Assembly: GCF_004361815.1 (NCBI RefSeq)
Contig: NZ_SNWA01000002.1
Span: 1,984,001-2,048,000 of the forward strand
Length of the DNA: 64,000 nucleotides
Reading direction: 5' to 3'
Origin: Paraburkholderia sp. BL10I2N1
GTDB lineage: Bacteria > Pseudomonadota > Gammaproteobacteria > Burkholderiales > Burkholderiaceae
Part shown: piece after piece, positions 8,414-17,375 of the stretch
Layout of the letters: every line of letters starts with the position of its first letter
Position numbering within the stretch: position 1 is the stretch's first letter
Program-made: the position numbers and the translations under genes
Notes under the pieces: model-generated
What the model was told of the DNA's origin: nothing
Seen by the model: the letters and a program-made list of their open reading frames with translations, nothing else
Databases searched by the model: none

Positions 8414-10021
8414 TTACGGGGCGCCGGGCTGGTCGTCGCGCACGTCGGCTTCAGCGTGGCCAACCCGCACCGGCGGCACGAACCAGGCAAGGCACAGGCC
8501 GGCTATCGCCGCAGCGGTGGCAAGGCCGAGGCCGACGTGAATCGACGACACCAGCATGTTGCGGGCCGAGTTCATCATCGCATCGCCGGCATGGCCTTCG
8601 TTGATCAGCCGCTCGACCAACGCGGCCTGTTCGGCGCGGTCGACCAGCAGTTCCGGACTCGCGAACGACTTGAACCACTGCGTCGCCTGATATGAATCCA
8701 GAGAGCGATGCACACCCATCGTGTACAGATGACCCAGCACCGCGCCGGTCATCACCGTGCCGAGCATCCCGCCGAAGGTGCGAAGCGATTGCAGCAACGC
8801 AGTGGCCGCACCGAGATGATCGCGCGGGACGATCTGCTGCGAAAAGATCGTCAGGTTGGCCGCGACGAGGCCAAGACCGAGTCCACTCGCGCCCATGCAT
8901 GACATCCAGACGAAATGAGGCTCCGTGCCGTGCAGCGCGACGAGGCACAGGCAGGCAAGCGCGAACAGCCCAAAGCCCACGTACACGATCGCATTGGCTC
9001 GCCGCACGCGTGTGACGATCCGGTTGTTCAGCACACTGCCGACAGTGGTGCCGAGCAGCAGCGGGGTGATCAGCATGCCGGAGTCGTGCGGCGACATCGC
9101 ATAGCCGCCCTGGAACAGCAGCGGGACGTAGAACACCAGCGAGAACAGGGCGAACCCGCCTAGTACCGCCATCGCAAAGAGCGCAGCCAGCCGTCGGTCG
9201 AGCAGCATGTCGACGGGCACGATCGGGTAGCTCATCCGTTTTTCCCAGAACAGCAATATCAGCGCGCAGGCGAGGGTGACAGCGCCCAGCACGATCGTCG
9301 GCCGGCTGATTCCCTCCTTCGGGAACAGTTCGATCAGCAGTTGCAGCGCGCCGAACGTCACAGCGAGTACACACGCGCCGAGCCAGTCGAGCTGGACAGG
9401 GCCGCCCCCGCGCTCGTGGCGCAGGTGCGGCAGGAAGCGCAGCACGAAGAGCAGGGACACGACGCCGATCGGCAGGTTGACGAAGAACACGAGACGCCAG
9501 CCGCCGTACTGGGTCAGCATGCCGCCCAGCGTCGGCCCGACGATGTTCGCGATACCGAAGGCCGTCGAAACGAACACGAGCCATCGCAGGCGCAGCCTCG
9601 CATCGGGGAACAGGTCGGCCACGGTGGCGAACATCGTGCCGATCAGGATCCCGCCACCGATGCCCTGCAGACCACGCGCAATCACCAGGAACATCATGTT
9701 GGTGGCCACACCGCACAACACAGAGGCGACGGTAAAGACGACAATTGCCGCGACCAGAAAAGGCTTTCGTCCGAAGATGTCGCCCAGCCTGCCGAAAATG
9801 GGAATCGTGATGACCGACGCCAGCATGTAGGCCGTGGCGACCCACGCGTACAGGTCGAAGCCTCTGAGATCGGCAACGATTCGCGGCAGCGCGGTGCCGA
9901 CGATGGTCTGGTCAAGCGCCACGAGCATCGCCACGAAGGCCACGCCCAGCATGGCCATCAGCGATTCGCGAAAGGGCAGCAGTTGCCTGTCTGGATCGAA
10001 GGCCGTAATGCCGGGAATCAT
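8414..10021 (-). CDS. DHA2-family MFS multidrug exporter (EmrB/QacA type)
   Basis: Proton-driven exporter of 535 residues in the inner membrane, with the 14-helix pattern. Diagnostic phrases are LDQTIVGTALPRIVADL at the end of helix 1, GRLGDIFGRKP as the loop motif, and GGWRLVFFVNLPIGV as the DHA2 hallmark. The C-terminal helix is followed by an acidic tail. It stands alone, without a membrane-fusion (EmrA-like) partner next to it. It is divergent from the betaine-type binding protein across a 367-base gap that holds a repeated element. Substrate unknown. Confidence 0.92.
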   Translation of the reverse strand: MIPGITAFDPDRQLLPFRESLMAMLGVAFVAMLVALDQTIVGTALPRIVADLRGFDLYAWVATAYMLASVITIPIFGRLGDIFGRKPFLVAAIVVFTVASVLCGVATNMMFLVIARGLQGIGGGILIGTMFATVADLFPDARLRLRWLVFVSTAFGIANIVGPTLGGMLTQYGGWRLVFFVNLPIGVVSLLFVLRFLPHLRHERGGGPVQLDWLGACVLAVTFGALQLLIELFPKEGISRPTIVLGAVTLACALILLFWEKRMSYPIVPVDMLLDRRLAALFAMAVLGGFALFSLVFYVPLLFQGGYAMSPHDSGMLITPLLLGTTVGSVLNNRIVTRVRRANAIVYVGFGLFALACLCLVALHGTEPHFVWMSCMGASGLGLGLVAANLTIFSQQIVPRDHLGAATALLQSLRTFGGMLGTVMTGAVLGHLYTMGVHRSLDSYQATQWFKSFASPELLVDRAEQAALVERLINEGHAGDAMMNSARNMLVSSIHVGLGLATAAAIAGLCLAWFVPPVRVGHAEADVRDDQPGAP

Positions 10022-10245
10022 GGCGTACTCGGCGGAATGTCAGGGGCGGCCGGTCGCGATCGACCGGCTGGCGAGCCGGCGTGGCCGGCCCCCTGACTGT
10101 CGCACCACCGCCTGAAAGCGGCAAGCCATTTGATGCGCAATGTAATGGCGCCGGCATCGTCTGATCAATGATCGAAACGTACCCGACACTGCGGCTCGCG
10201 CGCAGGCGGCTTTCCAGTACACGCCGCTTCGTCAGGAAGCCCGTA

Positions 10246-10324
10246 GAAACCCGAAGTTGAGTCTGGCTCATACCCGGGATCACTAAACATCGATTCATCG
10301 GCCGGTTGGGCGGGCAGCACAATC
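10246..10324 (+). repeat. 79-bp element, copy A, upstream of the betaine-type binding protein
   Basis: About 80 percent identical over its full 79 bases, without gaps, to the stretch at 48828-48906 upstream of fae. The best conserved parts are GAAACCCG at the start, CTCATACCC, a core AAACATCGATTCAT, and GCAGCACAATC at the end. Both copies lie in the same orientation 30-65 bases before a ribosome site. It may be a shared promoter/operator or a dispersed repeat family. Confidence 0.7.
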
Positions 10325-10388
10325 GTGATGCTCGCCTCGTCATGCGAGTCACCCAAAAGACGTTTAGACAGGAAGGAGACATCTGGTC

Positions 10389-11420
10389 ATGCGATTCAGA
10401 CAAATTCAGGCGGCCTGTGTCGCCATCGCGTTGCTCGCGGCGGGTACGGCTCACGCAGCCGGCAACTGGTGCAGTTCCGGCAAGACGGTGCACTTCGCCG
10501 GGATCACGTGGGAAAGCGGATCGTTCGCGACCGAGGTGCTCCGGCAGATTCTCGAAAAGGGCTATGGCTGCAAGACCGACGTCGTGCCGGGCAGCACTGC
10601 GGCGACCGAAACGGCGCTCGCGCACAATGATGTGCAGGTCTGGGCCGAGCAGTGGACGGGCCGCAGCGAGATCACCGCGAAGGCGGTTTCCTCCGGCAGC
10701 GTCAAGCTCGTCGGCGATACGCTGCCTGGCGGCACGAAAGAAGGCTGGTTCGTTCCCGACTATGTGGTGAAAGGTGATCCCGCGCGCGGCATCAAGCCGC
10801 TGGCGCCCGGGCTCGTTTCCGTCGCGGACCTGCCGAAGTACAAAGGTGTCTTCGTGGATGACGAAGAGCCGAACAAGGGACGCTTTCTCAACTGCCCGAG
10901 CGGCTGGGATTGCGAGCGCGTGAACACGCGTCTTCTGAAGGTGCTCAAGCTGGACGATTCGTACACGAACTTCCGGCCCGGAACGGGTGCAGCGCTCGAT
11001 GCGGCAATCGCGTCCGCCTACACGCGTGGCAAGCCGATTCTCTTCTACTACTGGGGACCGGCCGCACTGATGGCGAAGTACAAGCTCACCGAGCTGAAAA
11101 TGCCATCGTTCAACGACGCGTGCTGGCAGACGCTGCGCGACGAAAGCAGCACGCAGCAATGCGCGTCGTCGTATATGGTGTCGCACGTAACGGTGGGCGC
11201 ATCGACACGGTTCTACAACGCCGAGCCTGACTTGATGACGCTCTTCACGAAGGTCCGCTTTCCGATGGACTTCCTGAACGCGACCATCCTCGACATGAGC
11301 GTGAAGAAGCTCGACGCCCAGACGATGGCAAGCCAGTTCATGCGCGCTCATCCGGAGATGTGGAAACAGTGGGTGCCGGCCGATGTCGCGTCGAAAATCC
11401 AGGCGGGTTTGACCAGCTGA
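10389..11420 (+). CDS. Exported substrate-binding protein of a glycine-betaine/proline-type ABC importer
   Basis: Periplasmic binding protein of the OpuAC/ProX type, 343 residues. Residues 1-23 form a signal peptide ending in AHA. The mature part carries GITWESGSFATEVLRQILEK and a Trp-rich VQVWAEQWTGR stretch; aromatic cages of this kind bind quaternary amines. The four or more cysteines (CSSGK, YGCKTD, NCPSGWDC) could form disulfides. AGGAAGGAGACATCTGGTC before the ATG gives a strong ribosome site. No ABC ATPase or permease is adjacent, so it is an orphan component. Its upstream region shares a 79-bp element with fae. The exact ligand is not settled. Confidence 0.85.
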   Translation: MRFRQIQAACVAIALLAAGTAHAAGNWCSSGKTVHFAGITWESGSFATEVLRQILEKGYGCKTDVVPGSTAATETALAHNDVQVWAEQWTGRSEITAKAVSSGSVKLVGDTLPGGTKEGWFVPDYVVKGDPARGIKPLAPGLVSVADLPKYKGVFVDDEEPNKGRFLNCPSGWDCERVNTRLLKVLKLDDSYTNFRPGTGAALDAAIASAYTRGKPILFYYWGPAALMAKYKLTELKMPSFNDACWQTLRDESSTQQCASSYMVSHVTVGASTRFYNAEPDLMTLFTKVRFPMDFLNATILDMSVKKLDAQTMASQFMRAHPEMWKQWVPADVASKIQAGLTS

Positions 11421-11443
11421 GATCAGCACTACGGTCAAGGGCC

Positions 11444-11482
11444 AACGGCCCGTCACGGCGATCGATGCCGTGGCGGGCCGTT
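11444..11482 (+). terminator. Stem-loop downstream of the binding-protein gene
   Basis: Long inverted repeat AACGGCCCG-CACGGC / GCCGTG-CGGGCCGTT with a 7-base loop and one mismatch pair, starting 24 bases after the stop codon. There is no T run, so it may be a transcript-protecting or weak terminator structure. Confidence 0.6.
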
Positions 11483-11704
11483 AGCCGGATACATCCGGGA
11501 ACATACGATTAAGGAAAACCATAATAGCGCGCTACAAGGAAGCGACTAGACTGTAACCAAACGTAACTAAGTGTGTCCAAACGATAAATACACGGGGATA
11601 ACACACGGGGCCAAAGTTGTTGGAGACGACAAAGTAGACGCGGCTCAAAGAAGTCGCGCGCGTTAGGGGGTAAATGGCCGCAGGCATACTGCGGCCATTT
11701 TTTT
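11483..11704 (+). ncRNA. Candidate small RNA ending at an orphan terminator
   Basis: No coding frame of note lies between the stem-loop at 11444-11482 and a textbook terminator at 11672-11704. A possible -10 (CATAAT at 11520-11525) would start a transcript of about 170 bases, but no good -35 accompanies it. The alternative is that the terminator closes a long 3' untranslated region of the binding-protein gene. No known RNA family is recognised. Confidence 0.35.
11672..11704 (+). terminator. Strong intrinsic terminator without an adjacent gene
   Basis: Perfect 12-bp stem AAATGGCCGCAG / CTGCGGCCATTT with a 5-base loop, followed by a run of seven T. It lies 250 bases after the nearest plus-strand gene and 310 before the next. 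Confidence 0.9.
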
Positions 11705-12013
11705 GCGCTGGCTTTCTGTCGTCTGTCGGCGGTTCATGAGGATGCCTCACTTCGCCCTGCAGTCACCATGATCTATCTCAATCCTGTCGCCGATCGGCGA
11801 TGTTGTCGCACCAGCGGCTTCCTATACTTCATGTCACCCGGTTCCCGATTCTGATGTCGAAGCCGGCCTGCCGGATTCGACTCGCCGAAATGGTTTGATC
11901 AGGGTTTCTGGAGCACTGGCCCCGCACGGCTTCATGCCTGGTCGGTGTAGTTCGGTCCGTGCTGCATGCCCCGAAGAGCGTGGAACACGGCCACACTTTT
12001 GTGGGAGGACGAC

Positions 12014-12307
12014 ATGGCTACATACATTCAGTTGGTCAGCTGGACGGATCAGGGTATCCGCAACGCAAAGGACACCATCAAGCGGGCAAAGGCATTCGCG
12101 GAGGTCGCGGGTTCAATGGGCGTCAAGGTGAACAGCGTGTTCTGGACGCTCGGTCAGTACGACCTCGTGATTACGGTCGACGCCCCGGACGATGAGACGG
12201 TGACCCGCCTCGGATTGATGCTGGGGCAACTGGGCAATGTGCGCACCTCGACCATGCGCGCATTTGGCGAGACCGAAATGGCGCGTATTACCGACGGCCT
12301 GAAGTAA
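12014..12307 (+). CDS. GYD-domain protein
   Basis: Small cytosolic protein of 97 residues matching the GYD domain, a ferredoxin-like fold of unknown activity. It begins MATYIQLVSWTDQGIRNAKD, and the domain's name-giving region is present as LGQYDLVITVDAPDDE. It ends with the usual MRAFGETEM-type strand. GGGAGGA seven bases before the ATG supports this start over an in-frame ATG 48 bases earlier. It is transcribed alone, downstream of the orphan terminator. Homologues are common as single genes in Burkholderia and their role is unknown. Confidence 0.88.
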   Translation: MATYIQLVSWTDQGIRNAKDTIKRAKAFAEVAGSMGVKVNSVFWTLGQYDLVITVDAPDDETVTRLGLMLGQLGNVRTSTMRAFGETEMARITDGLK

Positions 12308-12446
12308 CCCTTTACTGCCAGCGCCGGCATCAACGGACATCCATTGAGCGGAGATCCGGAGCATTCAGGTAGGCCGGCTTTAGAATGGTTCCTGTCATCG
12401 AACGATGTGGCGCCCGATTCCGATGCGCCGCGCACTCCAAACGACC

Positions 12447-13214
12447 ATGAACCACGAACTTTTCCCGGCCTCGGAGCCGATCCAACCCGCGGACCAACCT
12501 GAATCCCGGAGGGACGATCAAAGGAATGCTCCAGGGGACACCACCGTCGCCTCGACAACCCTCGACCGCGCGCAGCTCGAGAAACTGCTCGCGGACGCGC
12601 CTCGTCCTACGGTCTTCGAAGACTGCGATTTTGAACTGGCCGATCTTTCGCGGCTTGACCTGAGTGGCTGCAAGTTCACACGCTGCTCGTTGGTCGAAGC
12701 GTCGTTTTTCGGGGCCACCCTGTCGGGAACCCAGTGGAGTAACTGTCGCGCCAGACAGGCGGACTTTGGCTCGGCCGACCTGCACGACGCCAGCTTTCGC
12801 GCCTGCGATTTCAACAACACGAACTGGCGCCGCGCCAAGCTGGCGTCAGTGTCGTTCCGGGAAAGCAAGCTCACCGGGGCTAATTTCGAACAGACGTCGA
12901 CGCTGGGACTGCAGTTCTTCGAATGTCTGCTGATTGGCGCCGATCTGCGCGGCATCTCGTTCAGGAAAGCGACGCTGGAACGGCTGGATTTCTCCGATGC
13001 CGACCTGGGGGGTGCCGACTTTCGCGAGGCGGTCTTCGAGGGCGGCAGCCTGCGCGATGCGAACCTCAAGAATGCGCGCTTTGCGGGCGCCGATCTGCGC
13101 GACGCGGACCTGGGCGGCCTGCGGCTCACCGATGCCGCGCAGTTTCAGGGTGCCACCATCTCTCACGCGCAGGCTGCGCTGCTGGTGGCGGAACTCGGAT
13201 TGCGGGTCGCGTAA
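12447..13214 (+). CDS. Pentapeptide-repeat protein
   Basis: A right-handed beta-helix protein of about 255 residues. From residue about 55 there are many A(D/N)LxX units, for example FEDCDFELADLSRLDL and GADLRDADLGGL, in two blocks separated by a short break near the middle, as in Qnr/McbG-like proteins. The N-terminal 50 residues are polar and repeat-free. The start is uncertain: ATG 12447 (MNHELFPASE) is chosen because the 14 residues added by ATG 12405 look like untranslated sequence, but neither has a good ribosome site. Gyrase protection is only one of several possible roles. Confidence 0.85.
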   Translation: MNHELFPASEPIQPADQPESRRDDQRNAPGDTTVASTTLDRAQLEKLLADAPRPTVFEDCDFELADLSRLDLSGCKFTRCSLVEASFFGATLSGTQWSNCRARQADFGSADLHDASFRACDFNNTNWRRAKLASVSFRESKLTGANFEQTSTLGLQFFECLLIGADLRGISFRKATLERLDFSDADLGGADFREAVFEGGSLRDANLKNARFAGADLRDADLGGLRLTDAAQFQGATISHAQAALLVAELGLRVA

Positions 13215-13247
13215 GCGCTGGACCTCACGTCAACGTGGAGCGTCGCC

Positions 13248-14051
13248 TCACTCCGGCGCGCAGTAGACGTCGAACTTGATGAGCTTCGTCGGGCCGAACG
13301 TGTTGGTGATCGCGACGTCGGCGGCGTCGCGTCCACGCGCCATCAACACGCGGCCGATGCGCGGCACGTTGTTGCGAGGATCGAACGTCTGCCAGGAGCC
13401 GCCCACATACGCTTCGAACCACGCCGCGAAATCCATCGCGCTCCATGGCTCCGGTGTGCCGACATCGCTGATATAGCCGGTGCAGTAGCGCGCCGGGATG
13501 TTCATCGCGCGGCACAGCGTCACCGCGAGATGCGCGAAGTCGCGGCATACGCCCTTGCGTTCCTGCCAGGCCTGGAATGCGGTCTTGGTCGGCCGGGCGA
13601 AGTCATAGCCAAAGGTGATGTGGCGAAACACGTAGTCGCAGATCGCCTGCACGCGGTCGCGTCCCGGAGGCGATTTCCCGAACAGCTGCCACGCAACGTC
13701 AGATAGCAGATCGGTCTCGCAGTAGCGGCTACCGAGCAGGAACACGAGACATTCGTCCGGCAACGCTTCGACCGGGACCTGATAGCCATAGGGCTCGAGT
13801 GTCTCGGGACGGTCCGAGATGTTGAGGAGCGCCGTCGTGGACAGCGAAATATACCCCTGGGGCGCGACGATCCTGCTGCACAAATTGCCGAAGCCATCAC
13901 GGTACTGGGTGATCGGCACAGGCGGATCGACTCTCAGCACGTCGGCGCTCAGAACATCCTGCACGCGGGAATAGTGCGTGTTCAGCATCAACAACATCGG
14001 TGTCGGCTGCGCGCACTCGTAGACCAGTTCATAGCCAACGCGGAGTTTCAT
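13248..14051 (-). CDS. Transglutaminase-like cysteine protease-fold protein
   Basis: Cytosolic protein of 267 residues with an N-terminal beta domain (about 1-110) and a transglutaminase core (about 140-240). The catalytic cysteine is seen in RKGVCRDFAHLAVTLCRAMN. The region where the catalytic histidine is normally found as HAW reads MDFAAWFEAYVGGSW, so the histidine appears to be missing, although the aspartate region TFDPRNN is present. The start has no other in-frame upstream ATG nearby. It converges with the pentapeptide-repeat gene and lies downstream of a DUF302 gene 38 bases away, probably in one transcript. Activity is therefore doubtful. Confidence 0.85.
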   Translation of the reverse strand: MKLRVGYELVYECAQPTPMLLMLNTHYSRVQDVLSADVLRVDPPVPITQYRDGFGNLCSRIVAPQGYISLSTTALLNISDRPETLEPYGYQVPVEALPDECLVFLLGSRYCETDLLSDVAWQLFGKSPPGRDRVQAICDYVFRHITFGYDFARPTKTAFQAWQERKGVCRDFAHLAVTLCRAMNIPARYCTGYISDVGTPEPWSAMDFAAWFEAYVGGSWQTFDPRNNVPRIGRVLMARGRDAADVAITNTFGPTKLIKFDVYCAPE

Positions 14052-14089
14052 CGGAACAACCTTGATATGGCGCCGGTGCAGGGTGGGTG

Positions 14090-14548
14090 TCAGTCGTGTT
14101 CATTACGTTGCGGCGATGGGCCAACACCGAGACGGCCGGACGAGCCGTCATTCAATGCGTGAATCAGCAGCTGCGTCACTTGCTGAAAGCTCCCGGTCAA
14201 AGCCGGATCGACGCCGTAGCTCGCGGTCAGCAGGGCACCTGGCTCCAGGTAGTCGACGCACACGGGCGCCGTGCCCTCCTGCCAGACCACAGCCTTGAGC
14301 GGCAACTCCAGCGCCGCGTGAGGATGGGCGACCATGATCGGCGTGCCGCCTTTCGGGTTGCCGAACAGGATCAGACGGGTAGGGCGCAGGGCTGTGCCAG
14401 CCTTTTCCGCGGCGGCGGCCTGGTCGATGTCGGCGAAGATGGTCATGCCGCGAGAGGTCAGCGCCTGCGTAACGCGTTCGACTGTCGCATCGAAATCGAA
14501 GCGGCTTTGCAGCTGGACGACGTAGGATGGGGTTGAGTCGGTGGACAT
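14090..14548 (-). CDS. DUF302-domain protein
   Basis: Protein of 152 residues matching DUF302. The domain pattern is visible as SRFDFDATVERVTQALTSRG near the N-terminus and RLILFGNPKGGTPIM in the middle, followed by LPLKAVVWQ. The domain is small and cytosolic, with unknown function. The start MSTDSTPSYV has a GGAGG eleven bases upstream; earlier in-frame starts lack support. It is 38 bases ahead of the transglutaminase-like gene on the same strand, so the two are likely co-transcribed. Confidence 0.85.
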   Translation of the reverse strand: MSTDSTPSYVVQLQSRFDFDATVERVTQALTSRGMTIFADIDQAAAAEKAGTALRPTRLILFGNPKGGTPIMVAHPHAALELPLKAVVWQEGTAPVCVDYLEPGALLTASYGVDPALTGSFQQVTQLLIHALNDGSSGRLGVGPSPQRNEHD

Positions 14549-14768
14549 GGCGCCAATGACCTCCATAGGGACAGCACGAGATGTAGCCGGCGGAAAGATA
14601 GTGGTCCACGGGCTACGGACTGTCAATTTCCCCGCTCCTGCGTGCGCCGTATGAGAGCGAGACCGGATGGCGAGAGCGGCTTTTGCGACGCAACAGGCGC
14701 GGCTTCCCGTTCGGGCACGAAGAATGCCTCTGACTGCGGGTCAGGATCCATGGATCAATGAGGACATT

Positions 14769-15059
14769 ATGGAAATCAAATCGACAGCGTGGTTCCCCCT
14801 GAACAAGCATGCACCCGTCCGTGATGGCTGGTACGAGGTTCAGCTGGTGAACGGAAACACGGCATTTGCCAAGTTCGGCGACGGCGAGTGGAGCGAAACA
14901 CCGACGCTAGTTTTTACACACTGGCGTGGTTTGTCTTCCGATCCTGCCAGGTCTGACGAAATGGAAACGATCGACGCGGACGTCACGGCCGCCGAAGGCG
15001 TGCGCGCCGCGTGGAACGCGTTCTTTCCGGGACTACGCGACGAGCAGCACAAACATTAA
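14769..15059 (+). CDS. Small hypothetical protein, 96 residues
   Basis: Unrecognised family. It starts MEIKSTAWFPLNKHAPVRDG after GAGGA six bases upstream. The sequence has several Trp and Gly residues in a pattern (GWYEVQL, GEWSE, FTHWRGL) reminiscent of small beta-barrel domains, followed by a helical tail ending EQHKH. No signal or membrane segment. It is transcribed alone between divergent DUF302 and convergent glycosyltransferase genes. Confidence 0.65.
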   Translation: MEIKSTAWFPLNKHAPVRDGWYEVQLVNGNTAFAKFGDGEWSETPTLVFTHWRGLSSDPARSDEMETIDADVTAAEGVRAAWNAFFPGLRDEQHKH

Positions 15060-15143
15060 ACGAGGTGCTTCGCCAGATACGTGCGCTTGACGGCCATGCG
15101 GTGGTCTTGCAACGGACTTGCCATCACCTGCCACGCGCACGCA

Positions 15144-16679
15144 TCAGTTTTGATCCGGCGATGCTACCAGCCCAGAGCGTCGCTGCTTTCCCCACGACCG
15201 CCCGCCGCGCAGAAAATGCAGCCAGCCAAGCGTTGCGCCAGCATGCCGTATCAACTGGAAGGTGAACGGTTCCGCAACTGCGGCGGCCATTGCCATCCAC
15301 AGGCTCGATCCAGCGCGATCGCCGGTCCAGCGCCGGTATAGATGCACGCACCAGAGATAGAACGCCAGGTCGATTGCCGTTTTCAGACCGATTACGCTGA
15401 AAATCGACAGCACGATCGCGCCGTGCCCGCCAAAGACGAACCCGAGCAGCAACGCGAACGCCGTCAGCCCGTAGATCGGCTGCATGGTGTCGATTGCCTT
15501 GACCGGCAGCATCAGCATGCCTAGCACGCCGTAGCGCGGATTGCCCGTCATGTCGCGATTCCAGTATTGGGTCTGCAAAAAGCCTGCAAACCAGCGCCGG
15601 CGTTGCCGAAGGAAACCGCCGAGCGTACCGGGCGCATCCGTGCGCCCATGCGCATTGCCGACCACGCGCACGTCCCAACCGAGCCCGTGGTCCACGGAAT
15701 GACGACGTAGCCGGTGAATCAACTCGTAGTCTTCCACCAGACATTGCGGATCGAAGCCGCCCACCGTAATCAGCGCGTCGCGTCGGAACGAAGCGAATGC
15801 GCCCGAGACCAGCAGCAGGCTGTCGGCACGCATCCACGCAAACCGTGCGATGAAGTTTCGCATGTATTCGTACGTCTGAAACCACTGGAATAGCCGGCCC
15901 GACACGGTTTTGCTGCACACCGGCACGAGGATGCCCGCTGCCGCCACCAGTTTCGGACTAGCGGCGAACGCGGCACGCATCGCAGACGTGGCGTCGTCGG
16001 CGAGCAGAGTGTCGGCATCGACCGTCATCACCGTTTCGGTTGTCATCTGCACGATCGCGGCATTCAGCGCACGCGCCTTGCCGCCGTGCGGCACACGCAG
16101 CCAGTAGAGATTCGGGTGGAGCGAACTCGGCGCGCTCAGCTCGCCCTCGACGGGCGCAGTCAGCCCGAAGCGGCGGGTGAGCAACTCGTGTGTGCCGTCG
16201 GTGGAACCGTCGTCGGCGATCACGATCTGTGCGGGACCGTGGGTCTGCTTCAGCAACGCGGCGAGCGTGACGGGCAGGACGGCCGCCTCGTTATGCGATG
16301 CGACGATCACGCCCATACCTGGCAGGTCCCGGGCGGCATGCGGGTCCAGAGGGTTCCCGGGCGCTTTCACCGGCCGGACGAGCGGCAACGTTTTCAGCGT
16401 GACGAACCCAAGCAGCAGCGTGTCGTAGACGACATAGGCGATACCTGTCGACCACGCTACCACGCCATGCAGAAAGAACGCGCGCGCGAACAGGACGAGC
16501 CACAGCACGGCGACGCTGCAATGAATCAGCACGCCGAGGAACGTGGCGGGACGCGGCAGGATGCGCGGCGATGCGAGCGCCAGCGCTTCTTCCAGCACTA
16601 TCTTTCGACGCTTTGCACAACTGTTCGCAGCCGCTGCGGAACGCGCCGTTTCGACGGGACATTCGACTTCGGTTGTCAC
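15144..16679 (-). CDS. Membrane glycosyltransferase, family 2 (PgaC/chitin-synthase-like)
   Basis: Processive-type GT2 enzyme of about 511 residues in the inner membrane, probably polymerising or transferring N-acetylglucosamine-like sugars. Two membrane segments lie near residues 40-90, then the catalytic domain with IADDGSTDGTHELL, MTVDADTLL, EDYELIHRLRR and QRRRW, the D-DxD-D-QxxRW set, then three or four membrane segments. The start is taken as GTG 16679, whose GTGA overlaps the stop of cytochrome b561, giving translational coupling; an ATG at 16718 is the alternative. Pairing with a cytochrome is unusual and gives no clue to the sugar. The exact product is unknown. Confidence 0.85.
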   Translation of the reverse strand: MTTEVECPVETARSAAAANSCAKRRKIVLEEALALASPRILPRPATFLGVLIHCSVAVLWLVLFARAFFLHGVVAWSTGIAYVVYDTLLLGFVTLKTLPLVRPVKAPGNPLDPHAARDLPGMGVIVASHNEAAVLPVTLAALLKQTHGPAQIVIADDGSTDGTHELLTRRFGLTAPVEGELSAPSSLHPNLYWLRVPHGGKARALNAAIVQMTTETVMTVDADTLLADDATSAMRAAFAASPKLVAAAGILVPVCSKTVSGRLFQWFQTYEYMRNFIARFAWMRADSLLLVSGAFASFRRDALITVGGFDPQCLVEDYELIHRLRRHSVDHGLGWDVRVVGNAHGRTDAPGTLGGFLRQRRRWFAGFLQTQYWNRDMTGNPRYGVLGMLMLPVKAIDTMQPIYGLTAFALLLGFVFGGHGAIVLSIFSVIGLKTAIDLAFYLWCVHLYRRWTGDRAGSSLWMAMAAAVAEPFTFQLIRHAGATLGWLHFLRGGRSWGKQRRSGLVASPDQN

Positions 16680-17287
16680 GGCACCATCCGCTTCAGGACA
16701 GATTGACGGTCGATCCATTGATGTTTCAGCGCACCGCCGATATGCATCGCCAGCAACGCATACAGTGCGTAACCGAGCCACGTATGCAGCGCGCCGAACT
16801 GGTCGTGCAGCGGTTCTTTCACGGCGGAGTCGAGATTCATGATGAGACCGATGCGCGGCCAGGGGATCAGGCCGAATAGACTCATTGGATGCGTCGCGGC
16901 GTCTTTCCAGGCTGAATCGTGCATCCAGCCGGATAGCGGTAAGCCGATCATCAGCAGATAAAGCAGAAAGTGTGCGACATGGGCCGCGGCGCGTTCCCAG
17001 CGCGGAAAATCGCGCGGCAGCGGCGGCGGCCGGTGCGACACCCGCCACAGGATACGCATCAGCGCGAGGCCGAGTACGGTAATGCCGATCGACTTGTGGG
17101 TATCAATGACGGGGCGGACCCAGTCGTCCGGCAACGAATCCGCGCTCAGACCTAATATGACGTTGCCGATCATCAACATTGCGATGATCCAGTGAAGAAG
17201 CATCGCGGGGCGGGTGTATTGCTGCTGAACCTGTGCCTGCGCGTCGCCTGAGGCATGGGTGTAGCGGGAATTGGCCTGAGTATTCAT
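16676..17287 (-). CDS. Cytochrome b561 family membrane protein
   Basis: Four-helix inner-membrane di-haem cytochrome of 203 residues that passes electrons between quinol and periplasmic or membrane acceptors. Histidines expected to bind haem are in PAMLLHWIIAMLM, VIDTHKSIGIT, VAHFLLY and LLAMHIGGALKH. The start MNTQANSRYT is chosen over an upstream ATG because the extra 27 residues look untranslated; no strong ribosome site precedes it. Its stop overlaps the glycosyltransferase start. It is divergent from an exported MsrB/MsrA pair, which also needs reducing power. Confidence 0.9.
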   Translation of the reverse strand: MNTQANSRYTHASGDAQAQVQQQYTRPAMLLHWIIAMLMIGNVILGLSADSLPDDWVRPVIDTHKSIGITVLGLALMRILWRVSHRPPPLPRDFPRWERAAAHVAHFLLYLLMIGLPLSGWMHDSAWKDAATHPMSLFGLIPWPRIGLIMNLDSAVKEPLHDQFGALHTWLGYALYALLAMHIGGALKHQWIDRQSVLKRMVP

Positions 17288-17343
17288 CGGTAGTTTCGTC
17301 TGGTCGGTGTGAGCGTCGATGAAAGCTGTGTGAAAGAGAGTGC

Positions 17344-17375
17344 GTAGAACCTGCAGTGAGCCCGGCACGTTCTAC
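17344..17375. promoter_or_regulatory. Inverted repeat in the b561/msrB divergent region
   Basis: Perfect 7-bp inverted repeat GTAGAAC ... GTTCTAC with an 18-base spacer. It lies 57 bases upstream of the cytochrome b561 start on that gene's strand. It could be an operator; nothing else identifies it. The rest of the 368-base gap holds no gene. Confidence 0.35.

Noticed and set aside
9912..11456. 514-codon minus-strand frame over the betaine-type binding protein
   Set aside because: Shadow of that gene; Arg-rich translation with no motif.
11532..11750. 72-codon minus-strand frame across the orphan terminator
   Set aside because: No ribosome site or family, and it runs through the strong terminator hairpin.
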